From the NCBI RefSeq assembly GCF_001612825.1, contig NZ_BDBE01000033.1, positions 152,386-216,385 on the forward strand: a stretch of 64,000 nucleotides of DNA, read 5' to 3'. This stretch comes from Nocardia caishijiensis NBRC 108228 (GTDB lineage Bacteria > Actinomycetota > Actinomycetes > Mycobacteriales > Mycobacteriaceae). The notes under the pieces were generated by a model. The model saw nothing but the letters and a program-made list of their open reading frames with translations, searched no databases and was not told the origin of the DNA. The translations under genes were made by a program, and so were the position numbers. This document shows positions 22,153 to 29,772 of the stretch, piece after piece. How positions within the stretch are numbered: position 1 is the stretch's first letter; every line of letters begins with the position of its first letter.

Positions 22153-23521
22153 AGTGCCCTCCCGGTTACGCGGCCTGCGTGGTCGCGTAACGGCGGCGTT
22201 CGTGCTCAGCGCCAGTCTCGTCGCGGTGCTGCTGTCCGGCTCGGTATATGCGATCAGCACCAATTACATGGAATCCCAACGGGTTCGGACGGTCGAACGC
22301 GCGGTCGGCGTGCACGCCGAGATCCTGCGATTGCGGATGGAGGCGCAGGTCGGCGGGCCCGAAGCCCTCGAATCGCTGCGGTTGCCCGCCGGGACCATCG
22401 CTGTGCTCGACACGACGACCGGCACCGGTGTCCTCGGCGCCGACGAAGCCACCGTCGCCACGCTCGAACGGGCCGCCGAGGTGCCCTCGCCCGCCATCCG
22501 CGTCCGCATCGCGGGCGAGCCCTACCTGCGCAGCGCGACCTACGTCCGCGACGGTGCCGTCCTCCAGGAATTCGCGCCGCTGCGTGAACTGGAGGACACC
22601 CTGAAGATGTTGCGCACCATCCTGTTCGCCTGCGCGGTACTCGCGGTGGCGGTGGCCGCCGTGCTCGGCGCCTGGGCCGCCCACCTCGCGCTGCGCCCGC
22701 TGCGCCAGGTGGCGGGCACCGCGTCGCGCATCGCCGCGGGCGACCTCGACCTGCGCTTGTCGCGGCCCGAAGACGTCGACCTGGCGCCGACCGTCGACGC
22801 CTTCAACGCCATGGTCGACTCCCTGCAGCGGCGCATCGAACGCGAACGCCGACTCGTCTCCGATCTCAGCCACGAATTGCGCACCCCGCTCACCACCCTC
22901 ACCACCACCGCGACCGTGCTGGCCGGACACAGCGACGAACTGTCCGAAAGACCGCGCGCCGCACTGGGATTGCTCGTGGAGGAGACCACCTACCTGCGCG
23001 GCCTGCTCGACGACATGCTCGCTCTCGCGCGCGCCGAGGCGGGCATCCACCGCTCCGACCCGGCACCGCTGTCGATGGCCGAACTGCTCACCCATCTGCT
23101 CGCGAGCCGTCGGATCGAGGGCGAGGTGCTCACGGCCACCGACACCGGCCTGGTGCGCGGGCGACGGATGGAACTCGAACGCGCGGTGCTCAACCTGCTC
23201 GTCAACGCCGAACGCCACGGCGGCGGCGTGACCGCCGTCGGGGTGGAGCGCGACGGCGACGACGTGCGCGTCACCGTCGACGACACCGGGCCCGGCGTGG
23301 ACACGGCCGACCGCGAACGCATCTTCGAACGATTCGTCACGGCCTCGCGCCGGACCGGCGGCACCGGCATCGGTCTGGCCCTTGTCGCCGAAACCGTTGC
23401 CGGACACCAGGGCCGGATCCGTTGTCTCCAGCGGCCGGGCGGCGGTGCGCGCTTCGAATTGACGCTGCCCGCGCTGGATCGTCACGTGATCGCAAAGAAA
23501 CCGCCCGAGTCGCCGCAATGA
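22139..23521 (+). CDS. Membrane sensor histidine kinase
   Basis: A 460-residue sensor kinase. The first membrane helix (VTAAFVLSASLVAVLLSGSVYA) is near residue 18. An extracytoplasmic domain of about 120 residues follows, then a second helix (ILFACAVLAVAVAAVLGAWAAHLAL) and a HAMP domain. The H-box is VSDLSHELRTPLTTL; the N, G1 and G2 boxes are NLLVNAERHGGG, DDTGPGVDTADRERIFERF and GGTGIGLALVAE. It pairs with the response regulator just upstream. The ATG at 22139 overlaps that gene; GTG at 22118 or 22154 are alternatives. A strong bidirectional terminator follows. Confidence 0.93.
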   Translation: MPGPEVPSRLRGLRGRVTAAFVLSASLVAVLLSGSVYAISTNYMESQRVRTVERAVGVHAEILRLRMEAQVGGPEALESLRLPAGTIAVLDTTTGTGVLGADEATVATLERAAEVPSPAIRVRIAGEPYLRSATYVRDGAVLQEFAPLRELEDTLKMLRTILFACAVLAVAVAAVLGAWAAHLALRPLRQVAGTASRIAAGDLDLRLSRPEDVDLAPTVDAFNAMVDSLQRRIERERRLVSDLSHELRTPLTTLTTTATVLAGHSDELSERPRAALGLLVEETTYLRGLLDDMLALARAEAGIHRSDPAPLSMAELLTHLLASRRIEGEVLTATDTGLVRGRRMELERAVLNLLVNAERHGGGVTAVGVERDGDDVRVTVDDTGPGVDTADRERIFERFVTASRRTGGTGIGLALVAETVAGHQGRIRCLQRPGGGARFELTLPALDRHVIAKKPPESPQ

Positions 23522-23666
23522 AAGTGATTCATCCTCGTCTCGGTCACCGGGTCGGGTGACCGCACCGACCTCGGGCTGGAGGAGGACAAGTCGCGCTGCC
23601 ACGGCACGCGGCCGATTCCCGACGTCGTAGCGCGAGGCCGACCCCGGTGACTGCTCGCCACAACAC

Positions 23667-23703
23667 AGCGGGGCCCGGCGCCACTCGGACGCCGGGCCCC
23701 GCT
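23667..23703. terminator. Strong bidirectional terminator
   Basis: A perfect 14-bp inverted repeat, AGCGGGGCCCGGCG (23667-23680) and CGCCGGGCCCCGCT (23690-23703), with a nine-base loop. It lies between the histidine-kinase gene and the convergent porin gene and serves both. Confidence 0.8.
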
Positions 23704-23717
23704 GGGGTTCGCGCGGA

Positions 23718-24383
23718 TCAGCCGATGCTGAAAGGCTGGCCCCACAGGGTGACCGTGGAGCTGATGTTGTCGGTCTCGACCTTGACCTTCACGAAGGCAC
23801 GCGCCTGCGCGTAGCCACCGCAGCCGGACAGGCCGATGGTGGTGTCGGCCCAGGTCACCGAGCCGCTCTTGCCCTTGAACTTGTTGTTGGTGCTGTGGTC
23901 CTCGTTGCCGTAGTCGTCGGCCTTCTCGATGTCGAGAACGTAGAACGACTTGGCCTGGCCGGGGCCAAGGCTCAGTTCGGCGCCGGAGTCGGCGCCGACG
24001 CTCACGTCGTCACCTTCCCAGTTGGTCTCGCCCTCGACGCCGCCCTCGACGCCGCCGCCGTCGATGTTGACCTGGCAGCCCACGACGTAACCCGGGTAGA
24101 TCTTGCCGCCCTTGGCGTTACCGGAGACCTCGACCTGCGCCGAGCCGGAGACCCACGCGTTGCGGTGCACCGGGGTGGCACCCATCGAGGGGCTGATCAG
24201 CGCCGACTCGCCGACCAGGCGGACGGTGACGGTGCTGCCGTCGGACAGGGTCTTGACGATCTCGCCGCCGGGCAGCGGGACGAAGGTGTCGGCGTTGGCC
24301 GCACCGGTGGACAGCAGCCCGAAGGTCACCGCGGCCGCGCCGACCACACCGGCCAGACGAGCCGAATTCTTACGGTCGATCAT
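23718..24383 (-). CDS. MspA-family porin (downstream copy)
   Basis: A 221-residue secreted porin. A signal peptide of about 27 residues (MIDRKNSARLAGVVGAAAV to ANA) precedes ADTFVPLPGGEIVKTLSDG. MspA marks are ESALISPSMGATPVHRNAWVSG, GYVVGCQVNIDGG near 100, the paired Cys in SGCGGYAQARAFVKVKVET and the end TLWGQPFSIG. MspA proteins form octameric beta-barrel channels in the mycolate outer membrane. The ATG at 24383 is preferred since GAGG lies nine bases upstream; ATG 24392 would sit on top of that site. The middle holds a loop with repeated GGGVEGGVEGETN. It follows a second porin gene by 38 bases, in one operon. Confidence 0.92.
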   Translation of the reverse strand: MIDRKNSARLAGVVGAAAVTFGLLSTGAANADTFVPLPGGEIVKTLSDGSTVTVRLVGESALISPSMGATPVHRNAWVSGSAQVEVSGNAKGGKIYPGYVVGCQVNIDGGGVEGGVEGETNWEGDDVSVGADSGAELSLGPGQAKSFYVLDIEKADDYGNEDHSTNNKFKGKSGSVTWADTTIGLSGCGGYAQARAFVKVKVETDNISSTVTLWGQPFSIG

Positions 24384-24421
24384 GTATTTCATCCTCGGAT
24401 CGAAGGTGGGTGTCGCGGCGA

Positions 24422-25090
24422 TCAGCCGATGCTGAACGGCGCGCCGTACAGGGTGGTCTTGGAGTAGTGGTCGCCGATGATCTCGACCACGCTGTAGGAG
24501 CGGGCCTGCGCGTAACCGGCGCAACCCTGGACCTGGATCTCCACGTCCTGGTACTCGATCGCGTAGACACCCGGCTTGGTGATGTCCTTCTTGTCGATCT
24601 GGACGAACTTCACCTCGCCCGGGCCGAGCTCGAGGCCGACCGAACCACCGGCGCTCAGGCCGCCGGTGCTGATGCCGCCGGAGACGCCCGCCGAGATGGC
24701 GTCGTCACCGATGGCCACCTGGCAACCGACGATGTAGCCGGTGTTCAACTGCGAGGTGCCGTGGGTGGAGGAGTTGTTGGTGCCCGGGTTGTTGTTCGGG
24801 CCGTTGTAGGGGCCGACCTCACCCTCGGGAGTGGCGGTGACATCGGCGGTCACGTTGGCCGACACCCACGCGACGCGACCCGCGCCGTTGGCCGCGAGGG
24901 ACGGGGAGACGACGGCGTGCTCACCGGTGCGCGTCACCTTGGCGCCCGGGCCGACCTTCTCGCCGTCGGGCAGCGGAACGAAGGCGTCGGCACCGGCGGT
25001 ACCGGCGACGAGCGCACCCAGCGCGAGCACGGCCACACCGGTACCGACGGCGCGCAGGCCACGGGAACCGGGGATACGGTTGATTCTCAT
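24422..25090 (-). CDS. MspA-family porin (upstream copy)
   Basis: A 222-residue secreted porin, first of a tandem pair. The signal peptide runs MRINRIPGSRGLRAVGTGVA to about AGADA. Then come FVPLPDGEKVGPGAKVT, EHAVVSPSLAANGAGRVAWVS, the Asn-rich loop NGPNNNPGTNNSS (about residues 95-107) and GYIVGCQVAIGDDA. The QGCAGYAQARSYSVVEI segment and the end TLYGAPFSIG close the domain. The ATG at 25090 has the excellent site GAGGGGA six bases upstream. The Asn-rich loop differs from the neighbouring copy, so the two channels may differ in constriction or exposed surface. Confidence 0.92.
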   Translation of the reverse strand: MRINRIPGSRGLRAVGTGVAVLALGALVAGTAGADAFVPLPDGEKVGPGAKVTRTGEHAVVSPSLAANGAGRVAWVSANVTADVTATPEGEVGPYNGPNNNPGTNNSSTHGTSQLNTGYIVGCQVAIGDDAISAGVSGGISTGGLSAGGSVGLELGPGEVKFVQIDKKDITKPGVYAIEYQDVEIQVQGCAGYAQARSYSVVEIIGDHYSKTTLYGAPFSIG

Positions 25091-25373
25091 TCTTCCCCTC
25101 ATCAGGTTCGAGCAGTGATACCTCGACGCGGGCCGTCTACGGGCCCGTCGAAGCCTCGCCTGAGCATTCACGCGCCCCATGGCGGGGCGAGAACCAGTCG
25201 AGGACCCGCCGATGAAGCTCATGGAACGAGAAGATTTCCGGTTCTTTGCGATGGTGTTGCGATGCCCGTGCGCCGATCGACCCGGACGCGGCATTCAGCC
25301 AATGTTGCGAAGTTCGGTATAGGGGGCGTGATTTCGATATTCTCTGGATAGTTGCTGCGTTACGGTTTCCCAC

Positions 25374-25745
25374 ATGGACGACATCGAGTTGGATTTGCCG
25401 AGCGTCGCTTCTCCCCACACCTCCGGACGAGTTCTCGACATCGGCGCGGTCGGATTGCGCAATCCGCTTCCGGTCGGCAACGAACAGACCCACGCCTATA
25501 TTTCCTGCGTCGACGGCACCACCCTGCGACTGCCGGATTCGTTGCGGAACTGGGCCATGCAGACACTCGCCGCGAACTACGATCTGCGTGCCACCGGCCT
25601 GCCGTCGTTGTTCCCGTGCCGTTTCGAGTTCGGCATCCGCGACGGCGCGGCCTACGCTGTTCCGGTCAGCGATCAGGGGCGTCAGAGGAGGCCATCATCA
25701 CCACCGCAGCAGATGTCGGCGACTTCGCCAAGCGTCACGGGCTGA
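25374..25745 (+). CDS. Unknown protein overlapping the cinA-like gene
   Basis: A 123-residue protein without a recognised family. The first 100 residues look properly coding: MDDIELDLPSVASPH, then YISCVDGTTLRLPDSLRNWA and FPCRFEFGIRDGAAYAVPV. The last 20 residues are low-complexity and overlap the start of the PncC-like gene in another frame. ATG at 25374 is the only sensible start. The overlap of about 50 bases makes translational coupling with the next gene likely, and coupling could help the odd start codon there. Confidence 0.6.
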   Translation: MDDIELDLPSVASPHTSGRVLDIGAVGLRNPLPVGNEQTHAYISCVDGTTLRLPDSLRNWAMQTLAANYDLRATGLPSLFPCRFEFGIRDGAAYAVPVSDQGRQRRPSSPPQQMSATSPSVTG

Positions 25746-26158
25746 CCGTCGCCGTCGCCGAATCCCTCACCGGCGGTAATCTCGCCGCCGCCCTCGCGGC
25801 GGCGCCCGATTCCGCGCAATGGTTCCGAGGCGGGGTCGTCGCCTACTCCGTGACGGTGAAACAGTCCGTACTCGGCGTGCCCGACGTGCCGGTGGTGTCG
25901 GAGACCGCCGCACTGGCCATGGCCGAGGGCGTGCGGGCACTGACCGACGCCGATATCGCCGCCGCGACCACCGGCGTCGGTGGGCCGGGCGCTCAGGACG
26001 GCGAACCGGCCGGTTCGGTGTGGTGCGCCGTCGCCACCCGCGACACCTCCTGGGCGGTGCACCGCGATTTCGACGGTGAACCCGAGCAGGTGCTCGAGCA
26101 GTCGGTGCGGTGCGCGCTGGAGATGTTGCGCGAGAGCGAGAACCGCTTCACCGCCTAG
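25694..26158 (+). CDS. PncC/CinA C-terminal domain nicotinamide-nucleotide amidohydrolase
   Basis: About 154 residues with the CinA C-terminal fold. Marks are HGLTVAVAESLTGGNLAAAL near residue 16, FRGGVVAYSVTVKQSVLGV near 44, and ATTGVGGPGAQDGEPAGSVWCAV near 97. The family hydrolyses nicotinamide mononucleotide to nicotinate mononucleotide in NAD recycling. No ATG, GTG, TTG or CTG lies in frame near the expected start. The good site AGAGGAG is followed by ATC-ATC-ACC-ACC, so I place the start at an ATC codon (25694 or 25697). The stop shares a CTAG with the convergent KAS III gene. Confidence 0.85.
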   Translation: MITTAADVGDFAKRHGLTVAVAESLTGGNLAAALAAAPDSAQWFRGGVVAYSVTVKQSVLGVPDVPVVSETAALAMAEGVRALTDADIAAATTGVGGPGAQDGEPAGSVWCAVATRDTSWAVHRDFDGEPEQVLEQSVRCALEMLRESENRFTA

Positions 26159-27192
26159 GCGATCGGCGGCAGGTGCACCACCTGGCCCGCGTACGCCAGG
26201 CCCGCGCCGAAGCCGAGCAGCAACGCGGTCTGGCCGGGTTCGGCGGCACCGCTGCGCAGCAGCTGTTCCATCGCCATCGGGATCGATGCGGCACTGGTGT
26301 TGCCGGTGTCGACGATGTCGCGGGCCACGGCCACGTCGTCGGGCAGATCGAGGGTGCGGACCAGCGCGTCGGTGATGCGGATATTGGCCTGATGCGGCAC
26401 GAACGCGTCCAGGTCGGCCGCGGTGACACCGGCCAGTCGCAGGGCCTCCCGGCACGCCTGCTCCAGGAACGTGACGGCCCAGCGGAACACCTCGGTGCCG
26501 TTCATCCGAATGTAGGGCCGCACCGTCGTGCCGCCACCGGCCTCGGCGGCCGCCACCTCGGCGAAGTACTGCTGGAAGTCCTTGTCCTGCTTGATCGCCG
26601 AGGTCCGCGAGCCGTCCGAGCCCCACGCCACCGGACCGATGCCCTCCTGCTCGGCGGCACCGACGACCACCGCGCCCGCGCCGTCGGCGAAGATGAAGGC
26701 CGTGCCCCGGTCGGCGCGGTCGAGCAGATCCGAGAGCCGTTCCACACCGATTACCAGCACATGCCGCGCCTGCCCCGAGCGCACCAGGTTGGCGGCGTCG
26801 GCCAGCGCGTAGCAGAAGCCCGCGCACCCGGCGGAGATGTCGTAGGCGGCGGTGTCGTGCATGCCGAGTTCGGTGGCGACCACCGCGCCCGCCGACGGGC
26901 CGAGCACCATCTGCGAGGAGGTCGCCAGCAGCACGGCGTCGACCTGCTCGGCCGTGATCCCCGCGGCGGTGAGCGCGTCGCGGGCGGCGGCGGTGCTCAT
27001 CGACACGATCGTCTCGTCGTCGTCGGCCCAGTGCCTGGCGGCGATGCCGGAACGGGTCTTGATCCACTCGTCGGAGGAGTCGATGGCCTCGACGATCTCC
27101 GCGTTGGGCACGACGCGGCGCGGCCGGTACACGCCGAGGCCGAGAATTCCCGTATGGGTGACCGGAATCGAGGTGGCGATGGGGGTTGGCAT
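26155..27192 (-). CDS. FabH-like beta-ketoacyl-ACP synthase III
   Basis: A 345-residue thiolase-fold condensing enzyme. The catalytic triad is visible as Cys123 (ISAGCAGFCYAL), His267 (FVPHQANIRI) and Asn298 (DTGNTSAASIPMA). The end GFGAGLAYAGQVV is typical of FabH. It starts fatty-acid or special lipid chains by condensing acyl-CoA with malonyl-ACP. No other fatty-acid synthesis gene adjoins it, so it may serve a separate lipid rather than general FAS-II. ATG 27192 is preferred because GGAGAGGATGTC precedes it. Two TetR-type palindromes cover the promoter, so it is probably repressed by the divergent TetR regulator. Confidence 0.92.
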   Translation of the reverse strand: MPTPIATSIPVTHTGILGLGVYRPRRVVPNAEIVEAIDSSDEWIKTRSGIAARHWADDDETIVSMSTAAARDALTAAGITAEQVDAVLLATSSQMVLGPSAGAVVATELGMHDTAAYDISAGCAGFCYALADAANLVRSGQARHVLVIGVERLSDLLDRADRGTAFIFADGAGAVVVGAAEQEGIGPVAWGSDGSRTSAIKQDKDFQQYFAEVAAAEAGGGTTVRPYIRMNGTEVFRWAVTFLEQACREALRLAGVTAADLDAFVPHQANIRITDALVRTLDLPDDVAVARDIVDTGNTSAASIPMAMEQLLRSGAAEPGQTALLLGFGAGLAYAGQVVHLPPIA

Positions 27193-27207
27193 GACATCCT
27201 CTCCATG

Positions 27208-27258
27208 TGAACCGATCGGTTCATCCGCTATAAGGTCTAACATGAACCGATCGGTTCA
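27208..27258. promoter_or_regulatory. Two identical TetR-type palindromes
   Basis: The 16-bp perfect palindrome TGAACCGATCGGTTCA occurs at 27208-27223 and 27243-27258, 35 bases apart centre to centre. The pair lies between the KAS III gene and the divergent TetR gene. A TATAAG sequence between the copies may be a -10 box. Binding by the TetR protein is inferred from position and symmetry. Confidence 0.85.
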
Positions 27259-27285
27259 ATCAAGCGTTTCGGGGAGGAGAGTCGG

Positions 27286-27867
27286 ATGCCCGCCGGACCA
27301 CGCGCCCGACTGATCGAACACACCATCGCGACCGTGCAGGAACACGGTGTGCACGCCGCGGCGTTGAGCGAGCTGCTCAAGCGGAGCAACACCTCGCGCA
27401 ACTCGCTCTACCAGCACTTTCCCTCCGGTAAGAGCGAACTGGTTCAGACGGCGGCGCGCATCGTGTCGCGACTGGTGTACTCGCACGTCAGCGCCGTGGC
27501 CGACGCGCTGCAGACCGCGCCGTCGGCCCAGCAGTGGCTCGTCGACCTGTTCGCCTTCTGGCGGGTGCCGCTCGAGCAGAGCGAATTCCGGGCCGGATCG
27601 TTCATGATGGCCGCCGCGCTGGACGAGAGCGATCCGGTGGTGCAGTCGATCGCCGGTCAGGCGTTCGCCGAGTGGACCGCGCGGTTGGCCGACGGCATCG
27701 TGGCGGCCGGGATCGAACGGTCGGCGGCGGTGTCACTGGCCGGATTCCTGCTCACCACGATCGAGGGCACCATCGTGCACAGCCGGGCGCTCAAGTCGGC
27801 GCATCCGTTCGATCAGGCAGTGGCCCAGCTGACCATCCTGTTCAACTACCACCTGTCTCAGCGCTGA
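27286..27867 (+). CDS. TetR/AcrR-family regulator (YxaF/LmrA-like)
   Basis: A 193-residue TetR-family repressor. The N-terminal helix-turn-helix spans about residues 8-50 (LIEHTIATVQEHGVHAAALS, NTSRNSLYQHFPSGKSELV). The C-terminal ligand domain, with SEFRAGSFMMAAALDE and LAGFLLTTIEGTIVHSRAL, resembles the YxaF/LmrA group. It is divergent from KAS III and its gene faces two perfect palindromes, so it probably represses itself and the ketosynthase. The ligand could be an acyl-CoA or a drug. Its end overlaps the convergent hydrolase gene by ten bases. Confidence 0.92.
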   Translation: MPAGPRARLIEHTIATVQEHGVHAAALSELLKRSNTSRNSLYQHFPSGKSELVQTAARIVSRLVYSHVSAVADALQTAPSAQQWLVDLFAFWRVPLEQSEFRAGSFMMAAALDESDPVVQSIAGQAFAEWTARLADGIVAAGIERSAAVSLAGFLLTTIEGTIVHSRALKSAHPFDQAVAQLTILFNYHLSQR

Positions 27868-28781
27868 GGTGAGACATCTTGTGCCCCATCGAGATCGGCG
27901 CACAGGGCGGTGACGATGCGGCGCCGTGCGTGCGCGCCCTCCGGGCTCGGGGTCAACGGGTACACGTGCACCAGGCCCGGTTCCTCGAGGTACTCCAGGT
28001 CGACCCCCGCCGCGGCGGCCTTGTCCCGCAGCAGGCGGGCGTCGGGGTTGAGGATGTCGTCGGTGCCGGTGAACAGCGTGATCGGGCCGAGGCCGGTGAG
28101 ATCGCCGAACAGGGGGCTCACCATCGGGTCCTTCATCGCCAGTTCACCGCTCCACCTGCGGCCGTAGACGAGGCCGCCGTCGCGCCCCAGCCACGGGTCG
28201 CGCTGCTGGACGACGTCGATCCGTGGGTTCTCGAGGGTCAGGTCGAGTGCCGGGGAGATGAGGACGGTGCGCGGCAACACGGTGCCGAGGTCGCGCAGGT
28301 GCAGTGCCGTGGACAGGGCGATCTGCCCGCCCGCCGAATCACCGGCGAGGAAGGTGGGGCCGTGTCGGTCGGCGCCGGCGCGGACGAGGTCGGCGACGCG
28401 GGGAATCACCTCGGCGGCCGTGCCGAACGGGATGAGCGGGTAGATCGGCACCGTCACCGTGAGCCGTGCGCGAACCGCGAGCATGGCGGCCAGCCGCCAG
28501 TGCTGCATCGCGATCTCGCCGACCCAGCCACCGCCGTGCGCGTACACCAGACCGCCGCGTGATCTCCCGGTGCGCGGGGTGAGTGTGTACACGGGCCAGC
28601 CACGGTCACGCGCCACGGAGATGTCGACTCCGCGCAGCGTGCGTGGCGGGCCGTAGGGCAACGGGCGCAGTGCCAGTTCGCGGATGTGGGCTTCGGCGCG
28701 TTCGGCATCGATGTAGTTGCGGTTGCGGCGCGCGGCTCGCAGGAACCCCGGAATCACGAACCGACTCATCACTGTTGGCAC
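27858..28781 (-). CDS. Alpha/beta hydrolase of the HSL/esterase type
   Basis: A 307-residue esterase-like hydrolase. The oxyanion-hole motif HGGGW is near residue 83 and the nucleophile is in GDSAGG near 147. The probable acid is in FTGTDDILNPDA and the His in GLVHVYPL. These place it in the hormone-sensitive-lipase family (LipN/LipH type in mycobacteria). No signal peptide is seen, although the N-terminus begins with a hydrophobic VMSRFVIPGFLRAARR. Several starts (GTG 28793, GTG 28781, ATG 28769) are close together; GTG 28781 has GGAGGT four bases upstream. The substrate is likely a short- to medium-chain ester. Confidence 0.88.
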   Translation of the reverse strand: MPTVMSRFVIPGFLRAARRNRNYIDAERAEAHIRELALRPLPYGPPRTLRGVDISVARDRGWPVYTLTPRTGRSRGGLVYAHGGGWVGEIAMQHWRLAAMLAVRARLTVTVPIYPLIPFGTAAEVIPRVADLVRAGADRHGPTFLAGDSAGGQIALSTALHLRDLGTVLPRTVLISPALDLTLENPRIDVVQQRDPWLGRDGGLVYGRRWSGELAMKDPMVSPLFGDLTGLGPITLFTGTDDILNPDARLLRDKAAAAGVDLEYLEEPGLVHVYPLTPSPEGAHARRRIVTALCADLDGAQDVSPQR

Positions 28782-28824
28782 CGCGACCTCCACTTGTTCG
28801 GGTGCCCGCCAAATTACCCGCAGT

Positions 28825-29367
28825 TCAGGCCAACGGCTGTTCGATGATGTCGGTCCGCAGGCTGGCGCCGTTGAGATCGAGGTACACCACGCCCTCGGTG
28901 ATCGACAGACTCGCGGAATTGCGCCGGTCGACCAGCCGCGCGGCCTCGTCGATGAACGCCCGATCGAAACTGTAGAGCGGGATCGCGGCCGCGTTGTGAA
29001 TCTTCTTGCCCGCGTACTGCGCGAGCACCTTCGCCGGGTCCCGGTGGGTGTACACCGCCGCCCGCCCCGCCAATTTGCTCCCTCGATGGATCCGCTCCGA
29101 GTCCGGTGCCCCCACCTCGATCCACGCCGTGGTCCGCCCCGTCAGATCCCGCACCTGCACGGCGGGCTCATCGGTCGCCGAGATCCCGCCCTCACTGAAC
29201 ACGATCCCCTCCTCGTACTGCAGGCAGTACGCCAGAATCCGCGTCACCATGTACTCGAGCGTCTCGGACGGATGCCGAGCCACCCGCAGCTCCAACTCCT
29301 CGTACACCCCCCGATCCACATCGGCGAGCTGAACGGCGAAGGTGTGCACAGTAGCGCTGATTCCCAT
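28825..29367 (-). CDS. YaeQ-family protein
   Basis: A 180-residue protein of the YaeQ family, whose fold resembles PD-(D/E)XK nucleases. The signature parts are MGISATVHTFAVQLADVDRG at the start, then RHPSETLEYMVTRILAYCLQYEEGIVFSEGG. Acidic and basic residues follow in TTAWIEVGAPDSERIH, where Glu and Asp would fit the nuclease-like site, and in KLAGRAAVYTHRD. Its biological function is not settled. The ATG at 29367 is chosen because YaeQ proteins start there. It is a single gene between a hydrolase and a YjbR protein. Confidence 0.88.
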   Translation of the reverse strand: MGISATVHTFAVQLADVDRGVYEELELRVARHPSETLEYMVTRILAYCLQYEEGIVFSEGGISATDEPAVQVRDLTGRTTAWIEVGAPDSERIHRGSKLAGRAAVYTHRDPAKVLAQYAGKKIHNAAAIPLYSFDRAFIDEAARLVDRRNSASLSITEGVVYLDLNGASLRTDIIEQPLA

Positions 29368-29408
29368 AAGACCCGCCACCCTACCGGCCCCTCGGTGCCG
29401 CGCGGCTG

Positions 29409-29741
29409 CTAGTTGTCGAGCAGTGCTCGGGGGGCGGCCTGGTGCCAGGAGTCGGTGATGATGGCGGTGAGTTCGTCGTGGTCGTCGAGGGCTGACAGGT
29501 GGACGCGGACCCAGGCGTTGTTCGCTTCGTGGGCGGCGATCCAGAACTTGGCGGGTTCGGCTCGGACGAGTTCGTCGCGGTCGAGGATCGGGCAGCGGAC
29601 GGCCATCGAGGTCTCGTTCTCGGGCAGGGTGAGGAACAGGCGGCCCGAGACCTTGAAAATCGGCATGCCCCAGGCGAATGCCTCCGCTGTGCCGGGTAGG
29701 GACAGGGCGAAGGTCCGGACGTCGTCCCCGGTGACTGTCAT
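29409..29741 (-). CDS. MmcQ/YjbR-family protein
   Basis: A 110-residue protein of the MmcQ/YjbR family, small CyaY-like-fold proteins thought to bind DNA. Marks are LSLPGTAEAFAWGMPIFKVSGRLFLTL near the N-terminus and the WVRVHLSALDD...ITDSWHQAAPRALL end. ATG 29741 gives the usual family length; the frame stays open further upstream but the extra part has no family match. It lies alone, next to the manganese transporter operon on the same strand, without an obvious link. Confidence 0.85.
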   Translation of the reverse strand: MTVTGDDVRTFALSLPGTAEAFAWGMPIFKVSGRLFLTLPENETSMAVRCPILDRDELVRAEPAKFWIAAHEANNAWVRVHLSALDDHDELTAIITDSWHQAAPRALLDN

Positions 29742-29772
29742 GACCCGATCATCGCAAAACGCACCGACAGGT

